A stretch of 64,000 bases of DNA from Pantoea deleyi (GTDB taxonomy: Bacteria; Pseudomonadota; Gammaproteobacteria; Enterobacterales; Enterobacteriaceae). Below the pieces are notes generated by a model. It was not told the origin of the DNA, made no database searches, and saw only the letters and a program-made list of their open reading frames with translations. Positions 1 through 10,621 of the stretch are shown here, piece by piece (the stretch's first letter is position 1; the number at the start of each line of letters is the position of its first letter). The position numbers were made by a program, and so were the translations under genes. The DNA lies in assembly GCF_022647325.1 (NCBI RefSeq), contig NZ_CP071405.1:496001-560000 (forward strand), written 5' to 3'.

Positions 1-2729
1 GGCAGGCGCTGCAGCCGCAGGGCACCGTTGAGGGGCTGGCGCTGGATATCCCGCTGCAGCAGCCTGAAAAAACCCGGATGCAGGTGAAGTGGCACGATTT
101 CAGCTGGCAGCACTGGAAGCTGCTGCCGGGCATCAGCCATCTCAGCGGCGAGGCGCGCGGCAGCCTGACTAATGGCCAGATCAGCGTCGATATGGGCGCG
201 GCGACCGTTCCCTATGGCGACATGTTCCAGGCCCCGCTGGAGATCAAAGGGGTGACCGGCGGGCTGCGCTGGCTACGTGATGAACATGGACTGACGCTGG
301 CGGGTGAGGATCTGGATCTGCAGGCGCGTTCACTGCACGCGCACGGTGACTTCCGTTACCAGCAGAACAGCGGCGGCGAGCCACGTCTGGATATTCTGGC
401 CGGCATACGGGTGACGGATGCGGGCGATGCCTGGCGCTATTTCCCGGTTCCGCTGATGGGCAACGGCCTGACGCACTATCTGAGCGGCGCCGTAAAGGGC
501 GGCAAAGTCGATAACGCCACGCTGCTGTTTGCCGGTAATCCGGCCCTGTTCCCGTTCAGGCACAATGACGGCATGTTCCAGGTCTGGGTGCCGCTGCGCC
601 AGGCGACCTATGCGTTTCAGCCGAAATGGCCCGCAATCAGCAATCTCGATATCGACCTTAACTTCCTGAATGATGGCCTCTGGATGAATGCGCCGGTGGC
701 CAGACTGGGCGAGGTGGAGGCGCGCAACGTCAGTGCGGTGATCCCGGACTACCTGAAAGAGAAGCTGATTATCGATGGTGATATCAGCGGGCAGGGGTCG
801 CAGGTTGCGGATTACTTCCAGCAGACCCCGCTGAAACCCTCTCTGGGTGCCGCGCTGGAGCAGCTGCAAATCAGCGGGCGGGTCGACGGTCATCTGAACC
901 TGGATATCCCGCTGGATGGCGAGCAGGTGCATGCCAGAGGCAACGTCGACCTGAAAGATAACGCGCTGTTTATCAAACCGTTAAAAACCACAATCAACCG
1001 CCTCTCCGGCCGCTTCCGCTATGACAACGGTAATCTGGTCAGCGACGATCTGCGCGCGGAGTGGTTTGGTCAGCCGATGGGCGTGCGTTTCAGCACCCAG
1101 GAGAACCCGGATGACTTCGGCGTCAGCGTCAACCTTCAGGGCGACTGGCAACCCGCTAAAATCCGCGAGATCCCGGCCGCCGTCAGCAGGCAGCTGGGCG
1201 GACATCTGCCGTGGCAGGGTGAGGTCGGCATCACGTTACCGCACAAGGGCGGCGCACGTTATGACGTGGCGCTGAACGGCAATGCGAAAGAAGTAAGCAG
1301 TCGCTTACCTGCACCGCTGGCAAAACCGGCTGGCGAGCCGATGCCCGTTACGATTCAGGCCAGTGGCGATCTGCAACATTTCGATCTCAGCGGCAGCGTT
1401 AACAGCAACCAGCGTTTCAACAGCCGCTGGCTGCTGGAGCCGACGCTGCGCGTGGATCGCGGCATCTGGCTGAACGAGGCACGCAACACCCCGGCACTGC
1501 CCGATCACACGGGGATGGTGCTGAATCTGCCCGCGCTGGATGGCGAAGCCTGGGTAGCGATGCTGGCCGCCGGGGATTCCGCGGGCGGACGGCAGTCGGG
1601 CAACGGCGATTTCCAGACCGGCGGCGTCACGCTGCCTGGCAACGTCACTCTGCGCAGCCCGGCGGTCACGCTGGGCGGGCAGCAATGGCATGATGTCGAT
1701 GCGACCCTGGCGCAGAGTGCGGGCGGCAGGAGTCAGGTCAGCGTTAATGCGAAAGAGCTGCGCGGCAGACTGACCATGGCCCCTGCGGCACCGTGGCAGG
1801 TCAGCCTGGATTATCTCTATTACAACCCGCAGTGGGAGAAGGGAGCCAGCGAAGGCGAGAAAGGGGCTTCGCAGCAGGCCAGCACGATTAACTTCAGCCA
1901 GTGGCCTGCACTCCAGCTCTTCTGCAAAGAGTGCTGGGTACTCGGCCAGAAGTATGGGCAGATATCCGCGCGGCTTCAGCCTCGCGGGGATACGTTAGCG
2001 CTTACTAACGGAAAGGTGGATACCGGCAGTTCACAGCTGAAAATCGACGGTGAGTGGGTCAATCGTCCGGGCGATCCGCGCACTTCGCTGAAAGGCACGC
2101 TGAAAGGGCCGAATATTAACAACGCCACCAACTGGTTTGGCGTGAATACGCCGCTGCGCGATGCGCCTTTCGATATCGCCTACGACCTGCACTGGAAATC
2201 GGCACCGTGGCAGCCCGCAGCAGAGACCCTGAGCGGCACCCTGAAGACCCATTTCGGCAAAGGGCAGATCGCGGATGTGAACACCGGCACGGCGGGGAAA
2301 ATCCTGCGTCTGGTGAGTTTCGATGCGCTGCTGCGTAAGCTGCGCTTCGACTTCAGCGACACCTTCACCAACGCCTTCTACTTCGATTCCATCAACGGTA
2401 CGGCCTGGATCGAAAATGGCGTGATGCGCACCGACAATCTGCTGGTGGACGGGCTGGAAGCCGACATCGCGATGCAGGGTAAACTCGACCTGGTGAAGCG
2501 TCAGATCGATATGGAAGCGGTGGTCGCGCCTGAGATATCGGCGTCGGTCGGCGTGGCAACCGCCTTTGCCATCAACCCGGTGATCGGTGCGGCAGTCTTT
2601 GCGGCCAGTAAGGCGCTGGGACCGCTGTGGAATAAGATCTCACTGCTGCGTTATCACATCGGCGGCCCGCTGGATAAACCGGAAATCAATGAGGTACTGC
2701 GCAAACCGCGTGAAACGGATAACAAGTGA
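1..2729 (+). CDS. yhdP: AsmA-like intermembrane lipid-transport protein YhdP (5' truncated)
   Basis: The reading frame is open from the left edge (codons in phase from position 3) to the stop at 2727-2729, so only the C-terminal 900 or so residues are present; E. coli YhdP has about 1266. The protein is rich in beta-strand, with amphipathic repeats typical of AsmA-like bridge proteins. Its end, containing segments such as AFAINPVIGAAVFAASKALGP, matches the conserved YhdP C-terminal AsmA region. In E. coli YhdP spans the periplasm from the inner membrane and, with TamB and YdbH, carries phospholipid to the outer membrane. tldD follows 64 bp downstream, as in E. coli. The N-terminal membrane anchor lies outside the window. 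Family assignment is confident. Confidence 0.93.
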   Translation, partial: QALQPQGTVEGLALDIPLQQPEKTRMQVKWHDFSWQHWKLLPGISHLSGEARGSLTNGQISVDMGAATVPYGDMFQAPLEIKGVTGGLRWLRDEHGLTLAGEDLDLQARSLHAHGDFRYQQNSGGEPRLDILAGIRVTDAGDAWRYFPVPLMGNGLTHYLSGAVKGGKVDNATLLFAGNPALFPFRHNDGMFQVWVPLRQATYAFQPKWPAISNLDIDLNFLNDGLWMNAPVARLGEVEARNVSAVIPDYLKEKLIIDGDISGQGSQVADYFQQTPLKPSLGAALEQLQISGRVDGHLNLDIPLDGEQVHARGNVDLKDNALFIKPLKTTINRLSGRFRYDNGNLVSDDLRAEWFGQPMGVRFSTQENPDDFGVSVNLQGDWQPAKIREIPAAVSRQLGGHLPWQGEVGITLPHKGGARYDVALNGNAKEVSSRLPAPLAKPAGEPMPVTIQASGDLQHFDLSGSVNSNQRFNSRWLLEPTLRVDRGIWLNEARNTPALPDHTGMVLNLPALDGEAWVAMLAAGDSAGGRQSGNGDFQTGGVTLPGNVTLRSPAVTLGGQQWHDVDATLAQSAGGRSQVSVNAKELRGRLTMAPAAPWQVSLDYLYYNPQWEKGASEGEKGASQQASTINFSQWPALQLFCKECWVLGQKYGQISARLQPRGDTLALTNGKVDTGSSQLKIDGEWVNRPGDPRTSLKGTLKGPNINNATNWFGVNTPLRDAPFDIAYDLHWKSAPWQPAAETLSGTLKTHFGKGQIADVNTGTAGKILRLVSFDALLRKLRFDFSDTFTNAFYFDSINGTAWIENGVMRTDNLLVDGLEADIAMQGKLDLVKRQIDMEAVVAPEISASVGVATAFAINPVIGAAVFAASKALGPLWNKISLLRYHIGGPLDKPEINEVLRKPRETDNK

Positions 2730-2793
2730 ATTTGACGCCGTACCGGAATTACCGCAGGCTATGATTATCTGAGCACATAATGAGTGAGAAACG

Positions 2794-4239
2794 ATGACTC
2801 TGAACCTGGTAAGTGAGCAGTTACTGACTGCTAACGGCATTAATCAGCAGGACCTATTTTCCCTGTTAGGGCAGCTTTCAGAACGTCGTCTGGATTATGC
2901 CGATCTCTACTTTCAGTCCAGCTTCCATGAATCCTGGGTGCTGGAAGATAAAATCATTAAAGATGGCTCATATCATATCGATCAGGGTGTGGGCGTGCGC
3001 GCGGTCAGCGGTGAGAAAACCGGCTTCGCCTATGCGGACCAGATTACGCTGAATGCGCTGCGTCTCTCGTCTGACGCGGCGCGCAGCATCGTGCGCGAAC
3101 AGGGCAATGGCAAAGCCCATACGCTCTCTGCCGTGATGAACCGTTCGCTCTATCAGGCGGTCGATCCATTGAGCAGCCTGACGCGCGAAGAGAAAATCGC
3201 CCTGCTGCATCGCGTCGATAAAGTGGCCCGTGCCGAAGACCCGCGCGTGCAGGAGGTGAATGCCAGCCTGACCGGCGTTTACGAGCAGGTGCTGGTGGCG
3301 GCTACCGACGGCACGCTGGCCGCCGATGTGCGGCCGCTGGTGCGCCTCTCTGTCAGCGTTCAGGTGGAAGATCAGGGCAAGCGTGAGCGCGGCGCCAGCG
3401 GCGGCGGTGCGCGTACCGGCTATGCGTTTTTCCTGGCGGATGAAAATGGCGAAGTCCGCGCTGACGCCTGGGCGCGGGAAGCCGTGCGGATGGCGCTGGT
3501 CAATCTCTCTGCGGTCGCCGCGCCAGCCGGTGCTCTGCCGGTGGTGCTGGGGGCGGGCTGGCCTGGCGTTCTGCTGCATGAAGCGGTCGGTCACGGCCTG
3601 GAAGGCGACTTTAACCGTCGCGGCACCTCCGTCTTCAGCGGCAAAATCGGCCAGCAGGTCGCGTCTGAACTCTGTACCGTGGTCGATGATGGCACCCTTG
3701 AAGGGCTGCGTGGATCGCTGGCGATTGATGATGAGGGCGTTCCCGGGCAGTACAATATGCTGATCGAGAACGGCGTGCTGAAAGGCTACATGCAGGATAA
3801 GCTGAACGCGCGACTGATGGGTGTCAGCCCGACCGGCAACGGCCGTCGTGAATCTTATGCGCACCTGCCGATGCCGCGCATGACCAACACCTACATGCTG
3901 GCGGGCAAATCCTCACCGCAGGACATTATCGAAAGCGTCGATTATGGCATCTATGCGCCGAACTTTGGCGGCGGCCAGGTCGATATCACCTCCGGCAAAT
4001 TCGTCTTCTCTACCTCAGAGGCCTATCTGATCGAGAACGGCAAAATCACCAAACCGGTTAAGGGGGCCACGCTGATTGGCTCCGGTATCGAAGCGATGCA
4101 GCAGATCTCGATGGTGGGGAATGACCTGGCGCTGGACAAAGGCGTCGGCGTCTGCGGCAAAGAGGGACAGAGCCTGCCGGTCGGCGTCGGACAGCCGACC
4201 CTGAAGCTGGATAAACTGACCATCGGCGGCACCGCCTGA
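2794..4239 (+). CDS. tldD: Metalloprotease TldD
   Basis: At 481 aa this has the length of E. coli TldD. It carries the zinc signature HEAVGH (His262, Glu263, His267), followed by the GLEGDF segment. TldD pairs with TldE (PmbA) in a heterodimeric cytosolic metalloprotease that degrades unfolded peptides and takes part in maturation of microcin B17 and in CcdA turnover. TldE/PmbA is not in the window. The start is an ATG with a purine-rich stretch just upstream. The gene follows yhdP in the same direction, the usual enterobacterial arrangement, and a hairpin follows the stop. Confidence 0.97.
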   Translation: MTLNLVSEQLLTANGINQQDLFSLLGQLSERRLDYADLYFQSSFHESWVLEDKIIKDGSYHIDQGVGVRAVSGEKTGFAYADQITLNALRLSSDAARSIVREQGNGKAHTLSAVMNRSLYQAVDPLSSLTREEKIALLHRVDKVARAEDPRVQEVNASLTGVYEQVLVAATDGTLAADVRPLVRLSVSVQVEDQGKRERGASGGGARTGYAFFLADENGEVRADAWAREAVRMALVNLSAVAAPAGALPVVLGAGWPGVLLHEAVGHGLEGDFNRRGTSVFSGKIGQQVASELCTVVDDGTLEGLRGSLAIDDEGVPGQYNMLIENGVLKGYMQDKLNARLMGVSPTGNGRRESYAHLPMPRMTNTYMLAGKSSPQDIIESVDYGIYAPNFGGGQVDITSGKFVFSTSEAYLIENGKITKPVKGATLIGSGIEAMQQISMVGNDLALDKGVGVCGKEGQSLPVGVGQPTLKLDKLTIGGTA

Positions 4240-4247
4240 TGTGACCT

Positions 4248-4275
4248 CCGCAACCCGCCGCCCGGCGGGTTGCGG
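4248..4275. terminator. Hairpin after tldD
   Basis: A perfect inverted repeat (13-base arms at 4248-4260 and 4263-4275, GC-rich) begins nine bases after the tldD stop and lies in the convergent gap before aaeR. There is no T-run on either side, so it may act as an mRNA 3' stabiliser or a weak terminator. Confidence 0.5.
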
Positions 4276-4421
4276 AACGCAGTGACCCGCACGATGCCGG
4301 CAGGCAATGCACCGGCTGAAAGCACAGGCAACAGAAACGAGCCCCTCAGTAAGAGAAACGCTGCCGCGTTCCGACACTTCGCTGGCCGGGTTTCGCAGCC
4401 AGCGGGTATCACCCGTTCCTG

Positions 4422-5339
4422 TCAGCTCTTACGGTGCAGCTGATACTGCTCAGCCACCTGCTCAAAATAGCCGGTCAGATAATCGATACAGACCTGCACC
4501 TTCAGCGGTAACTTATCTTTCTCGGTATAGAGCGCATAGACCGGACGTGGATCGGACTGATACTGCGGAAACAGAATATCAATCTCGCCCGCGGTGATCT
4601 CATCGATGACCCACATCATCGGGACATAGGCGATACCGTTGCCCGACTTCAGCCAGCGCAGCAGCGTCAGCGAATCGTTGGTGACAAAACGGCCCTGCGG
4701 CGCCAGACGGGTCACTAACCCTTCCGGTGCAATCAGCTCGAAGTTGTTGTCGGGCCGCACGCTATATTCCAGCCAGGAAAAATTATCGATGTCACCCGGT
4801 TTCTCCGGCGTACCGTGCTGCGCCAGATAGCTTTTGGCGGCGCACACTACCATCGGCATCGCGCCAAGACGGCGTGAAAAGAGGCTGGAATCTTTCAGCG
4901 TGCCGACGCGGATCACCAGATCCAGCCCGTCGGCGATCAGGTCCGGTGCCGGTACGCCGGTCACCAGGTTCACGCTCAGCCCCGGATACTCCCGCAGCAT
5001 CTCGCTGGTCATGCCGGCTAACACGTTTTGCGCCATGGTCGAGGAGCTGCCAATCCGCAGTACGCCAATCGGCGTATTGTTAAACGCATAGAGCTGTTCA
5101 TGCACCTGGGTCGCTTCCGCCAGCATCCGGCGGCAGCCCTGATAGTAGATTTTGCCCGCCTCGGTCAGCCCGATACTGCGGGTGCTGCGATTCAGCAGCT
5201 TGACCTGCAGCGCATCCTCCAGCCTGGCGACGATCTGGCTGATTGAGGAGACGCTCAGATGAAGCTGACGCGCCGCGGCGGTGAACGAACCCAGTTCGAC
5301 CACACGGGCGAAAACGGACATACCTTTCAGTCGTTCCAT
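4422..5339 (-). CDS. aaeR: LysR-family regulator AaeR
   Basis: A 305-residue LysR-type regulator. The N-terminal winged helix-turn-helix (residues about 1-60, including SFTAAARQLHLSVSSISQ) is followed by a periplasmic-binding-like effector domain. In E. coli AaeR (also called QseA) activates the divergent aaeXAB operon in response to aromatic carboxylic acids such as p-hydroxybenzoate. It is divergent from aaeX across a 233-bp gap, which fits that role. A near-consensus CRP site lies only 15 bp upstream of its start codon. LysR paralogues are numerous, so the name rests on context as much as on sequence. Confidence 0.9.
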   Translation of the reverse strand: MERLKGMSVFARVVELGSFTAAARQLHLSVSSISQIVARLEDALQVKLLNRSTRSIGLTEAGKIYYQGCRRMLAEATQVHEQLYAFNNTPIGVLRIGSSSTMAQNVLAGMTSEMLREYPGLSVNLVTGVPAPDLIADGLDLVIRVGTLKDSSLFSRRLGAMPMVVCAAKSYLAQHGTPEKPGDIDNFSWLEYSVRPDNNFELIAPEGLVTRLAPQGRFVTNDSLTLLRWLKSGNGIAYVPMMWVIDEITAGEIDILFPQYQSDPRPVYALYTEKDKLPLKVQVCIDYLTGYFEQVAEQYQLHRKS

Positions 5340-5354
5340 TGTTTACTCTGGCTT

Positions 5355-5376
5355 AAAAGTGATTTAGATCACATTC
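5355..5376. promoter_or_regulatory. Near-consensus CRP-binding site upstream of aaeR
   Basis: The 22-bp palindrome with core GTGATTTAGATCAC matches the classical CRP consensus at about 19 of 22 positions, including both half-sites. It is centred about 26 bp upstream of the aaeR start codon and about 207 bp upstream of aaeX. The position suggests cAMP-CRP control of aaeR, perhaps repression or overlap with the aaeR promoter. The regulatory effect is inferred. Confidence 0.7.
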
Positions 5377-5572
5377 TGTAGAAAATGGTTAGTAATGCAC
5401 GTTATTATAAGCGGGCCGGGGTATTTTCCGGTGATTCTTCATTGCCTGATACCCCTCGATGATACGCTATTATTAAGCCAGCTGCGGTTCAGATAGCGCT
5501 GGCAGAGGGTTTTCCTGTGGCATCTGCAGAAGGCAAAGGCGTCTCCCGGCAAGGTCGAACTAAGGATTTCTG

Positions 5573-5776
5573 ATGAGTGTGCTTCCGGTATTTGTCATGT
5601 TTGGGCTCTCTTTTCCGCCCGTTTTCATCGAACTTATTATTTCACTCATGCTGTTCTGGTTAGTGAAACGCGTGCTGACGCCGAGCGGCATCTACGATCT
5701 TGTCTGGCATCCGGCACTTTTTAATACAGCGCTTTACTGCTGTGTGTTTTACCTTGTCTCCCGTTTATTAGTCTGA
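5573..5776 (+). CDS. aaeX: AaeX, small membrane protein of the aromatic-acid efflux operon
   Basis: A 67-aa hydrophobic protein with two predicted membrane segments (residues about 8-30 and 45-64). Length, sequence and position match the DUF1656 protein AaeX, first gene of aaeXAB. Its exact role is unknown, and E. coli efflux needs mainly AaeA and AaeB. The start codon is ATG with AGGA about 8 bp upstream. aaeA begins 7 bp after the stop, so the two are certainly co-transcribed. Confidence 0.93.
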   Translation: MSVLPVFVMFGLSFPPVFIELIISLMLFWLVKRVLTPSGIYDLVWHPALFNTALYCCVFYLVSRLLV

Positions 5777-5783
5777 GGTTTAA

Positions 5784-6716
5784 GTGAAAGCACTCATAAG
5801 AAAAATCGCGCGTTACGCGATTACACTCCTGCTGGTCATCATCGCAGTGGTTATCATCTTTCGTGCCTGGGTCTTCTATACCGAATCCCCCTGGACGCGC
5901 GATGCACGTTTTGCGGCTGACGTGGTGGCGATCTCGCCCGATGTCACCGGCCTGATCACCGATGTTCCGGTGCACGATAACCAGCTGGTGAAGAAGGGCG
6001 ATACGCTGTTTGTGGTGGATCGGCCGCGCTATCAGAAAGCGCTGGCACAGGCTCAGGCGGATGTTGAATATTACCAGGCGCTGGTCAGCGAGAAACGTCG
6101 CGAAGCCGGACGTCGTAATCAGCTTGGTACCTCCGCGATGTCGCGCGAAGCGATTGAACAATCCAACAACGATCTGCAAACCAGCGAACATCAGCTGGCG
6201 AAGTCGATGGCGACTCGCGATCTGGCGGAGATTGATCTGGAGCGTACCACCATCAAAGCGCCGTCCGATGGCTGGGTCACTAACCTGAATGTCTATCAGG
6301 GCGAGTTCATCACCCGGGGTTCCGTGGCGGTGGCGCTGGTTCAGCAGCACTCCTTCTATGTGCTCGCTTATCTGGAAGAGACCAAACTTCACGGCGTGGA
6401 GAAGGGCTTCCGCGCCGAGGTGACACCGCTCGGCAGCAACATAGTGCTGCGCGGCACCGTCGACAGCGTGGCCGCGGGCGTCACCAACAGCAGCAGCTCG
6501 GTGGACAGCAAAGGCATGGCGACGGTGGACTCCAACCTGGAGTGGGTGCGTCTGGCGCAGCGTGTGCCGGTACGCATCCGGCTGGATCAGCAGCCCGGCA
6601 ACCGCTTCCCGGCTGGCACCACGGCGACCGTCGTCATCACCGGGCCGGGCGACCGTCAGCCCGAACAGGTTTCACCGCTGGTCCGTCTGCTGAATCGCCT
6701 GCGTGAGTTTGGTTAA
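5784..6716 (+). CDS. aaeA: p-Hydroxybenzoic acid efflux subunit AaeA (membrane fusion protein)
   Basis: A 310-residue HlyD/EmrA-type periplasmic adaptor. It has an N-terminal transmembrane anchor (residues about 10-32), a biotinyl-lipoyl-like domain split by an alpha-helical hairpin (residues about 45-190), and a beta-barrel domain. It links the inner-membrane pump AaeB to the outside for export of hydroxylated aromatic acids. Translation starts at GTG 5784; the GAGG ribosome-binding site overlaps the aaeX stop codon, which suggests translational coupling. aaeB follows after 9 bp. Confidence 0.95.
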   Translation: MKALIRKIARYAITLLLVIIAVVIIFRAWVFYTESPWTRDARFAADVVAISPDVTGLITDVPVHDNQLVKKGDTLFVVDRPRYQKALAQAQADVEYYQALVSEKRREAGRRNQLGTSAMSREAIEQSNNDLQTSEHQLAKSMATRDLAEIDLERTTIKAPSDGWVTNLNVYQGEFITRGSVAVALVQQHSFYVLAYLEETKLHGVEKGFRAEVTPLGSNIVLRGTVDSVAAGVTNSSSSVDSKGMATVDSNLEWVRLAQRVPVRIRLDQQPGNRFPAGTTATVVITGPGDRQPEQVSPLVRLLNRLREFG

Positions 6717-6725
6717 GAGGGCGAT

Positions 6726-8678
6726 ATGATCGAGTTCCTGCGGTTCCCGGTAAAACTCACCTTCGCGCTGGTTTTAGCGCTGATGGTGGGCTTCCACCTT
6801 AACCTCGAAACGCCGCGCTGGGCGGTCATGACCGCCGGGATCGTGGCGGGCGGCACCGCCTTCGCCGCCGGTGGCGACCCCTATTCCGGGGCGCTGCGCT
6901 ATCGCGGTGTTTTGCGTATTATCGGGACATTTATCGGCTGTATCGCCGCACTGACTATCATGATCGCCACCGTGCGTGCGCCGGTCGTGATGCTGCTGCT
7001 GTGCTGCATCTGGGCAGGACTCTGCGTCTGGCTCTCCTCGCTGATCAAGGTCGAAAACTCCTACGCGCTGGGACTGGCGGGCTACACCGCGCTGATTATC
7101 GTGGTGACGGCGAACGCCAGCGGCGGGCTGACGCTGGTGCCACAGTATGCGGTCGAGCGCTGCAGTGAGATTGTGCTCGGCATCCTGTGCGCTATCCTGG
7201 CCGATATGATCTTCTCGCCCCGTTCGATCAAAAAAGTGATCGATGCGGAGGTCGACTCGCTGCTGGTGGCGCACTATCACCTGCTGCAGCTCTGCGTCGC
7301 CCACGGCGACAAAGAAGAGGTGGACAAAGCCTGGAGCGCGCTGGTCCGGCGCACCACGGCGCTGAACACCATGCGCAGTCAGCTGATGATGGAATCCTCC
7401 CGCTGGAAGAACAGCCATCGCCGTTTGCAGATGCTGAACACGCTGTCGCTGACGCTGATTACCCAGGCCGCCGAAACCTTTCTGATCCAGAACTCCCGCC
7501 CTGACTACATCCCGCCTCAGTATCGCCTGATGGTTGAGAAGCCTGCCACCACGGTGGAGGAGGTACACAAGCGGATGAAAGTGATGCGGCGGGTGATGGG
7601 AGCCAGCGGCAAAACCACGCCGGTCACGCTGGGCAGCTGGGTCGGTGCCGCCACCGAATATCTGCTGCTGATCAACGGCATTAAAAGCAACAGCCGCATC
7701 ACCTCACTGGAAGAGGCGATCCTGCAGCGCGAAGTCGTGATTCAGGCGCGTTCTGCGGAGACCCATCATGCGATGATCAACGGGATCCGGACCTTCGTGG
7801 CAACCGCGCTGGGTTCGCTGTTCTGGCTCTACACCGGATGGACCTCCGGCAGCGGCTGCATGGTCATGCTGGCGGTGATCACCGCGCTGGCGATGCGTAT
7901 GCCGAACCCGCTGATGATGGCGAAAGACTTCCTCTACGGCATGACGGTCGCGGTTCCGCTGGGCGCCCTCTACTTTATGTATGTCCTGCCCGCCACGCAG
8001 CAGAGCGCGCTGCTGCTCTGCATCGCCATCGGGCTGCTGGGTTTTATTGGCGGCATCTTTATCCAGCGGCGTCAGCTCGGCACGCTCGGGGCGCTGATTG
8101 GTACGCTCAACGTGCTGGTCCTTGATAACCCGATGCAGTTCCACATCAACGTCTTTCTCGACAACGTGCTTGGCCAGGTCATCGGCTGCTTCGTGGCGAT
8201 GATGGTGATCCTGCTGATCCGCGATAAATCGAAAGCGCGCACCGGCCGTAAATTGCTGAACCGCTTTATGTATGCGGCGGTGTCGGCGATGACCACCAAC
8301 CAGGCGCGCCGGCGTGAAAACCATTTACCGGCGCTTTATCAGCAACTCTTTCTGCTGCTGAACCTGTTTCCCGGCGATATCAACAAGTACCGCATCGCCT
8401 TAACGTTGATCATCGGCCATCAGCGGTTGCGGGATGCGGAAGTGCCGATCAATGCCGATCTCTCAGCATATCACCGGCAACTGCGCTACACCGCGGATCG
8501 GGTGATCTCCGCCAGCAGCGATGACAAACGGCGTTACTATTTTGAACGTCTGCTGAAAGAGCTGGCGGTCTATCAGGAAAAACTGGCCCATTATGAGGCA
8601 CCAGAAAGCGTCACGGAGCCGGTCAGACGGCTGGCGCTCATGCTCGACAAATATCAGAACACCCTCATCCAAATCTGA
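6726..8678 (+). CDS. aaeB: p-Hydroxybenzoic acid efflux subunit AaeB
   Basis: At 650 residues this is close to E. coli AaeB (655). Two blocks of membrane helices (residues about 10-165 and 355-500) each precede a cytoplasmic segment, the layout of the FUSC/aromatic acid exporter family. It is the inner-membrane component of the AaeAB efflux system, thought to relieve accumulation of aromatic carboxylic acids; plant phenolics would be an ecologically sensible substrate here, but that is an inference. A GC-rich hairpin follows the stop. Confidence 0.96.
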   Translation: MIEFLRFPVKLTFALVLALMVGFHLNLETPRWAVMTAGIVAGGTAFAAGGDPYSGALRYRGVLRIIGTFIGCIAALTIMIATVRAPVVMLLLCCIWAGLCVWLSSLIKVENSYALGLAGYTALIIVVTANASGGLTLVPQYAVERCSEIVLGILCAILADMIFSPRSIKKVIDAEVDSLLVAHYHLLQLCVAHGDKEEVDKAWSALVRRTTALNTMRSQLMMESSRWKNSHRRLQMLNTLSLTLITQAAETFLIQNSRPDYIPPQYRLMVEKPATTVEEVHKRMKVMRRVMGASGKTTPVTLGSWVGAATEYLLLINGIKSNSRITSLEEAILQREVVIQARSAETHHAMINGIRTFVATALGSLFWLYTGWTSGSGCMVMLAVITALAMRMPNPLMMAKDFLYGMTVAVPLGALYFMYVLPATQQSALLLCIAIGLLGFIGGIFIQRRQLGTLGALIGTLNVLVLDNPMQFHINVFLDNVLGQVIGCFVAMMVILLIRDKSKARTGRKLLNRFMYAAVSAMTTNQARRRENHLPALYQQLFLLLNLFPGDINKYRIALTLIIGHQRLRDAEVPINADLSAYHRQLRYTADRVISASSDDKRRYYFERLLKELAVYQEKLAHYEAPESVTEPVRRLALMLDKYQNTLIQI

Positions 8679-8682
8679 ATCT

Positions 8683-8705
8683 GGCCGCTGCCACCGGCAG
8701 CGGCC
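8683..8705 (+). terminator. Hairpin after aaeB
   Basis: A 10-bp perfect stem (8683-8692 with 8696-8705) around a 3-base loop starts four bases after the aaeB stop. Only a weak T content follows, so termination efficiency is uncertain. Confidence 0.5.
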
Positions 8706-8791
8706 TGCCCAATCCCCGCCCGTCATAAAACCTGCCGCTTTTGCCAACTATACTCTCTGAACGGAAGCGTAAAACTGACAGGAGCGAATCC

Positions 8792-10243
8792 ATGAAATCA
8801 CTGCAAGAGAGCGAGCTGTTCCGCACCGGCTATTTAGCGGATGGCCAGTGGCATCAGGCGGCCGCCACCTTCGACGTCACCAATCCGGCGACTGGCGAGG
8901 TCATTGCTCAGGTGGCAAAAGCGGGCAAAGCGGAGACGGAACAGGCTATCGCCGCCGCAGAGCGCGCCTTCCCCGCCTGGCGGGCGCTCACTGCAAAAGC
9001 GCGCGCTGAGATCCTCATGCGCTGGTACCAGCTGATTATTGAGAACAAGCGCTGGCTGGGCGAACTGATGACCACGGAGCAGGGCAAGCCGGTAAAAGAG
9101 GCGGAGGGGGAAGTTGAGTACGCCGCCAGCTTTATTCAGTGGTTCGCCGAGCAGGCAAAACGGGCCAACGGTGAGATCATACCGCCCGCGAAACCGGGCT
9201 CGCGTATCCTGGCTACCCGCGAACCGATTGGCGTGGTGGCGGCCATTACGCCGTGGAACTTCCCGATGGCGATGCTGACCCGCAAGCTGGGGCCCGCCCT
9301 GGCCGCAGGCTGCACCGGTATCATTAAGCCTGCCAATAACACGCCGCTGTCGGCCTTTGCGCTGCTGGCCCTGGCGAAGCAGGCGGGCGTCCCGGATGGC
9401 GTGCTGAATGCGGTGGCCGGTGACACCCACGCCATCAGCGACGCGATCATGGCCAGCCGCGCGGTGCGTAAAATTTCGTTCACCGGCTCGACGCAGGTGG
9501 GCAAGCTGCTGATGCGCAATGCCGCCGAAACCATGAAAAAAGTGTCGATGGAGCTGGGCGGCAATGCCCCCTACATCGTGTTTGACGATGCTGACATCGA
9601 TGCCGCCGTCCAGGGCGCTATCGCCAACAAATTCCGTAACGCGGGCCAGGTGTGCGTCAGCGTGAACCGCTTTTACATTCATGATGCGGTCTATGACCGC
9701 TTCACGCAGCAACTGGCGGCCGAGGTCAACAAGCTGAAGGTCGGCAACGGCATGGAGGAGGGCGTGATCGTCGGTCCCCTGATTGAAGCCTCGGCGGTGG
9801 AAAAGGTGGAGCAGCACGTTAAAGACGCCGTCGCAAAAGGGGGCAAACTACTGGCGGGGGGCGAACGCCATGCGCTGGGCGGCAATTTCTGGCAGCCCAC
9901 GGTGATCGCCGATGCCCACGAAGAGATGCAGCTCGCGCAGGAAGAGACATTCGGTCCGGTGGCGGCCTGTTTCCGCTTTGAGGATGAGGAGGATGTCATC
10001 CGCCGCGCCAACGCCACGCCATTTGGTCTGGCCGCCTACTTCTACACCCAGAATCTGCAGCGGGTGTTCCGCGTCTCGGCGGCGCTGGAGAGCGGCATGA
10101 TCGGCATTAACGAATGTGCCGTTTCGACCGAACTGGCGCCCTTTGGCGGCGTGAAAGAGTCGGGACTGGGCCGTGAAGGGTCGGTCCTGGGAATGGAAGA
10201 GTATCTGGAGGTCAAAGCGCTCCACCTGGGCGGTTTGAGCTAA
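8792..10243 (+). CDS. gabD: NAD(P)-dependent succinate-semialdehyde dehydrogenase
   Basis: A 483-residue aldehyde dehydrogenase that oxidises succinate semialdehyde to succinate, the last step of the GABA shunt. The catalytic glutamate (Glu254 in MELGGNAP) and nucleophile (Cys288 in NAGQVC) are both present at the numbering expected for GabD, as is the ITPWNFP motif. Start 8792 is preferred over the in-frame ATG at 8741 because CAGGAG lies 7 bp ahead of it and it gives the family length. No gabT or gabP lies nearby. The gene interrupts the aaeB-yhcO neighbourhood seen in E. coli. Other semialdehyde substrates are possible for a stand-alone paralogue. Confidence 0.85.
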   Translation: MKSLQESELFRTGYLADGQWHQAAATFDVTNPATGEVIAQVAKAGKAETEQAIAAAERAFPAWRALTAKARAEILMRWYQLIIENKRWLGELMTTEQGKPVKEAEGEVEYAASFIQWFAEQAKRANGEIIPPAKPGSRILATREPIGVVAAITPWNFPMAMLTRKLGPALAAGCTGIIKPANNTPLSAFALLALAKQAGVPDGVLNAVAGDTHAISDAIMASRAVRKISFTGSTQVGKLLMRNAAETMKKVSMELGGNAPYIVFDDADIDAAVQGAIANKFRNAGQVCVSVNRFYIHDAVYDRFTQQLAAEVNKLKVGNGMEEGVIVGPLIEASAVEKVEQHVKDAVAKGGKLLAGGERHALGGNFWQPTVIADAHEEMQLAQEETFGPVAACFRFEDEEDVIRRANATPFGLAAYFYTQNLQRVFRVSAALESGMIGINECAVSTELAPFGGVKESGLGREGSVLGMEEYLEVKALHLGGLS

Positions 10244-10298
10244 CGGACAGGAACGGGCGGCAGAGGTCGCCCACAGACGGAGCATGGGAGCGGTCAGC

Positions 10299-10568
10299 AT
10301 GAAAATCGAGCGTTTTGATTTTAATGAAATTGTCGATCAGGCCCATTTCTTCCGCCAGTTCAGCGAGCGATTTGCGCTGGAAGAGCGCCGCATCTGCGAT
10401 CTGGATGGATTATGGGATGTGGTGACGGGCGATCTGTTACCCATGCCGCTGGAGATTGAATTTGTCAATCTGGGCAGGGGGCAGCGACGGCGTTACGGCG
10501 CGCTGATTCTGTTGTTCGATGAAGCGGAAGAGGAGCTGGAAGGGCAGCTTCACTTTAACGTCAGATAA
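10299..10568 (+). CDS. yhcO: Barstar-family protein YhcO
   Basis: An 89-aa acidic protein whose C-terminal half contains the signature [16 protein letters not shown], diagnostic of YhcO. It belongs to the barstar (barnase inhibitor) fold family, but no cognate RNase is encoded nearby, so its partner is unknown. The start at 10299 has GGAG 8 bp upstream; an in-frame ATG at 10284 lacks such a site. gabD precedes it by 55 bp in the same direction. Confidence 0.9.
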   Translation: MKIERFDFNEIVDQAHFFRQFSERFALEERRICDLDGLWDVVTGDLLPMPLEIEFVNLGRGQRRRYGALILLFDEAEEELEGQLHFNVR

Positions 10569-10593
10569 AAAAAAGGCCCCGGAGAGCGGGGCC
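10567..10593 (-). terminator. Rho-independent terminator for yhcN paralogue 1
   Basis: The stem 10575-10581/10587-10593 (GGCCCCG with CGGGGCC) is followed, on the minus strand, by a run of eight T residues (10574-10567). It therefore terminates the leftward yhcN gene and overlaps the yhcO stop codon. It has no T-run for rightward transcripts. Confidence 0.85.
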
Positions 10594-10621
10594 AAAGGGT
10601 TCGTCAACATCTGACGAGGAA

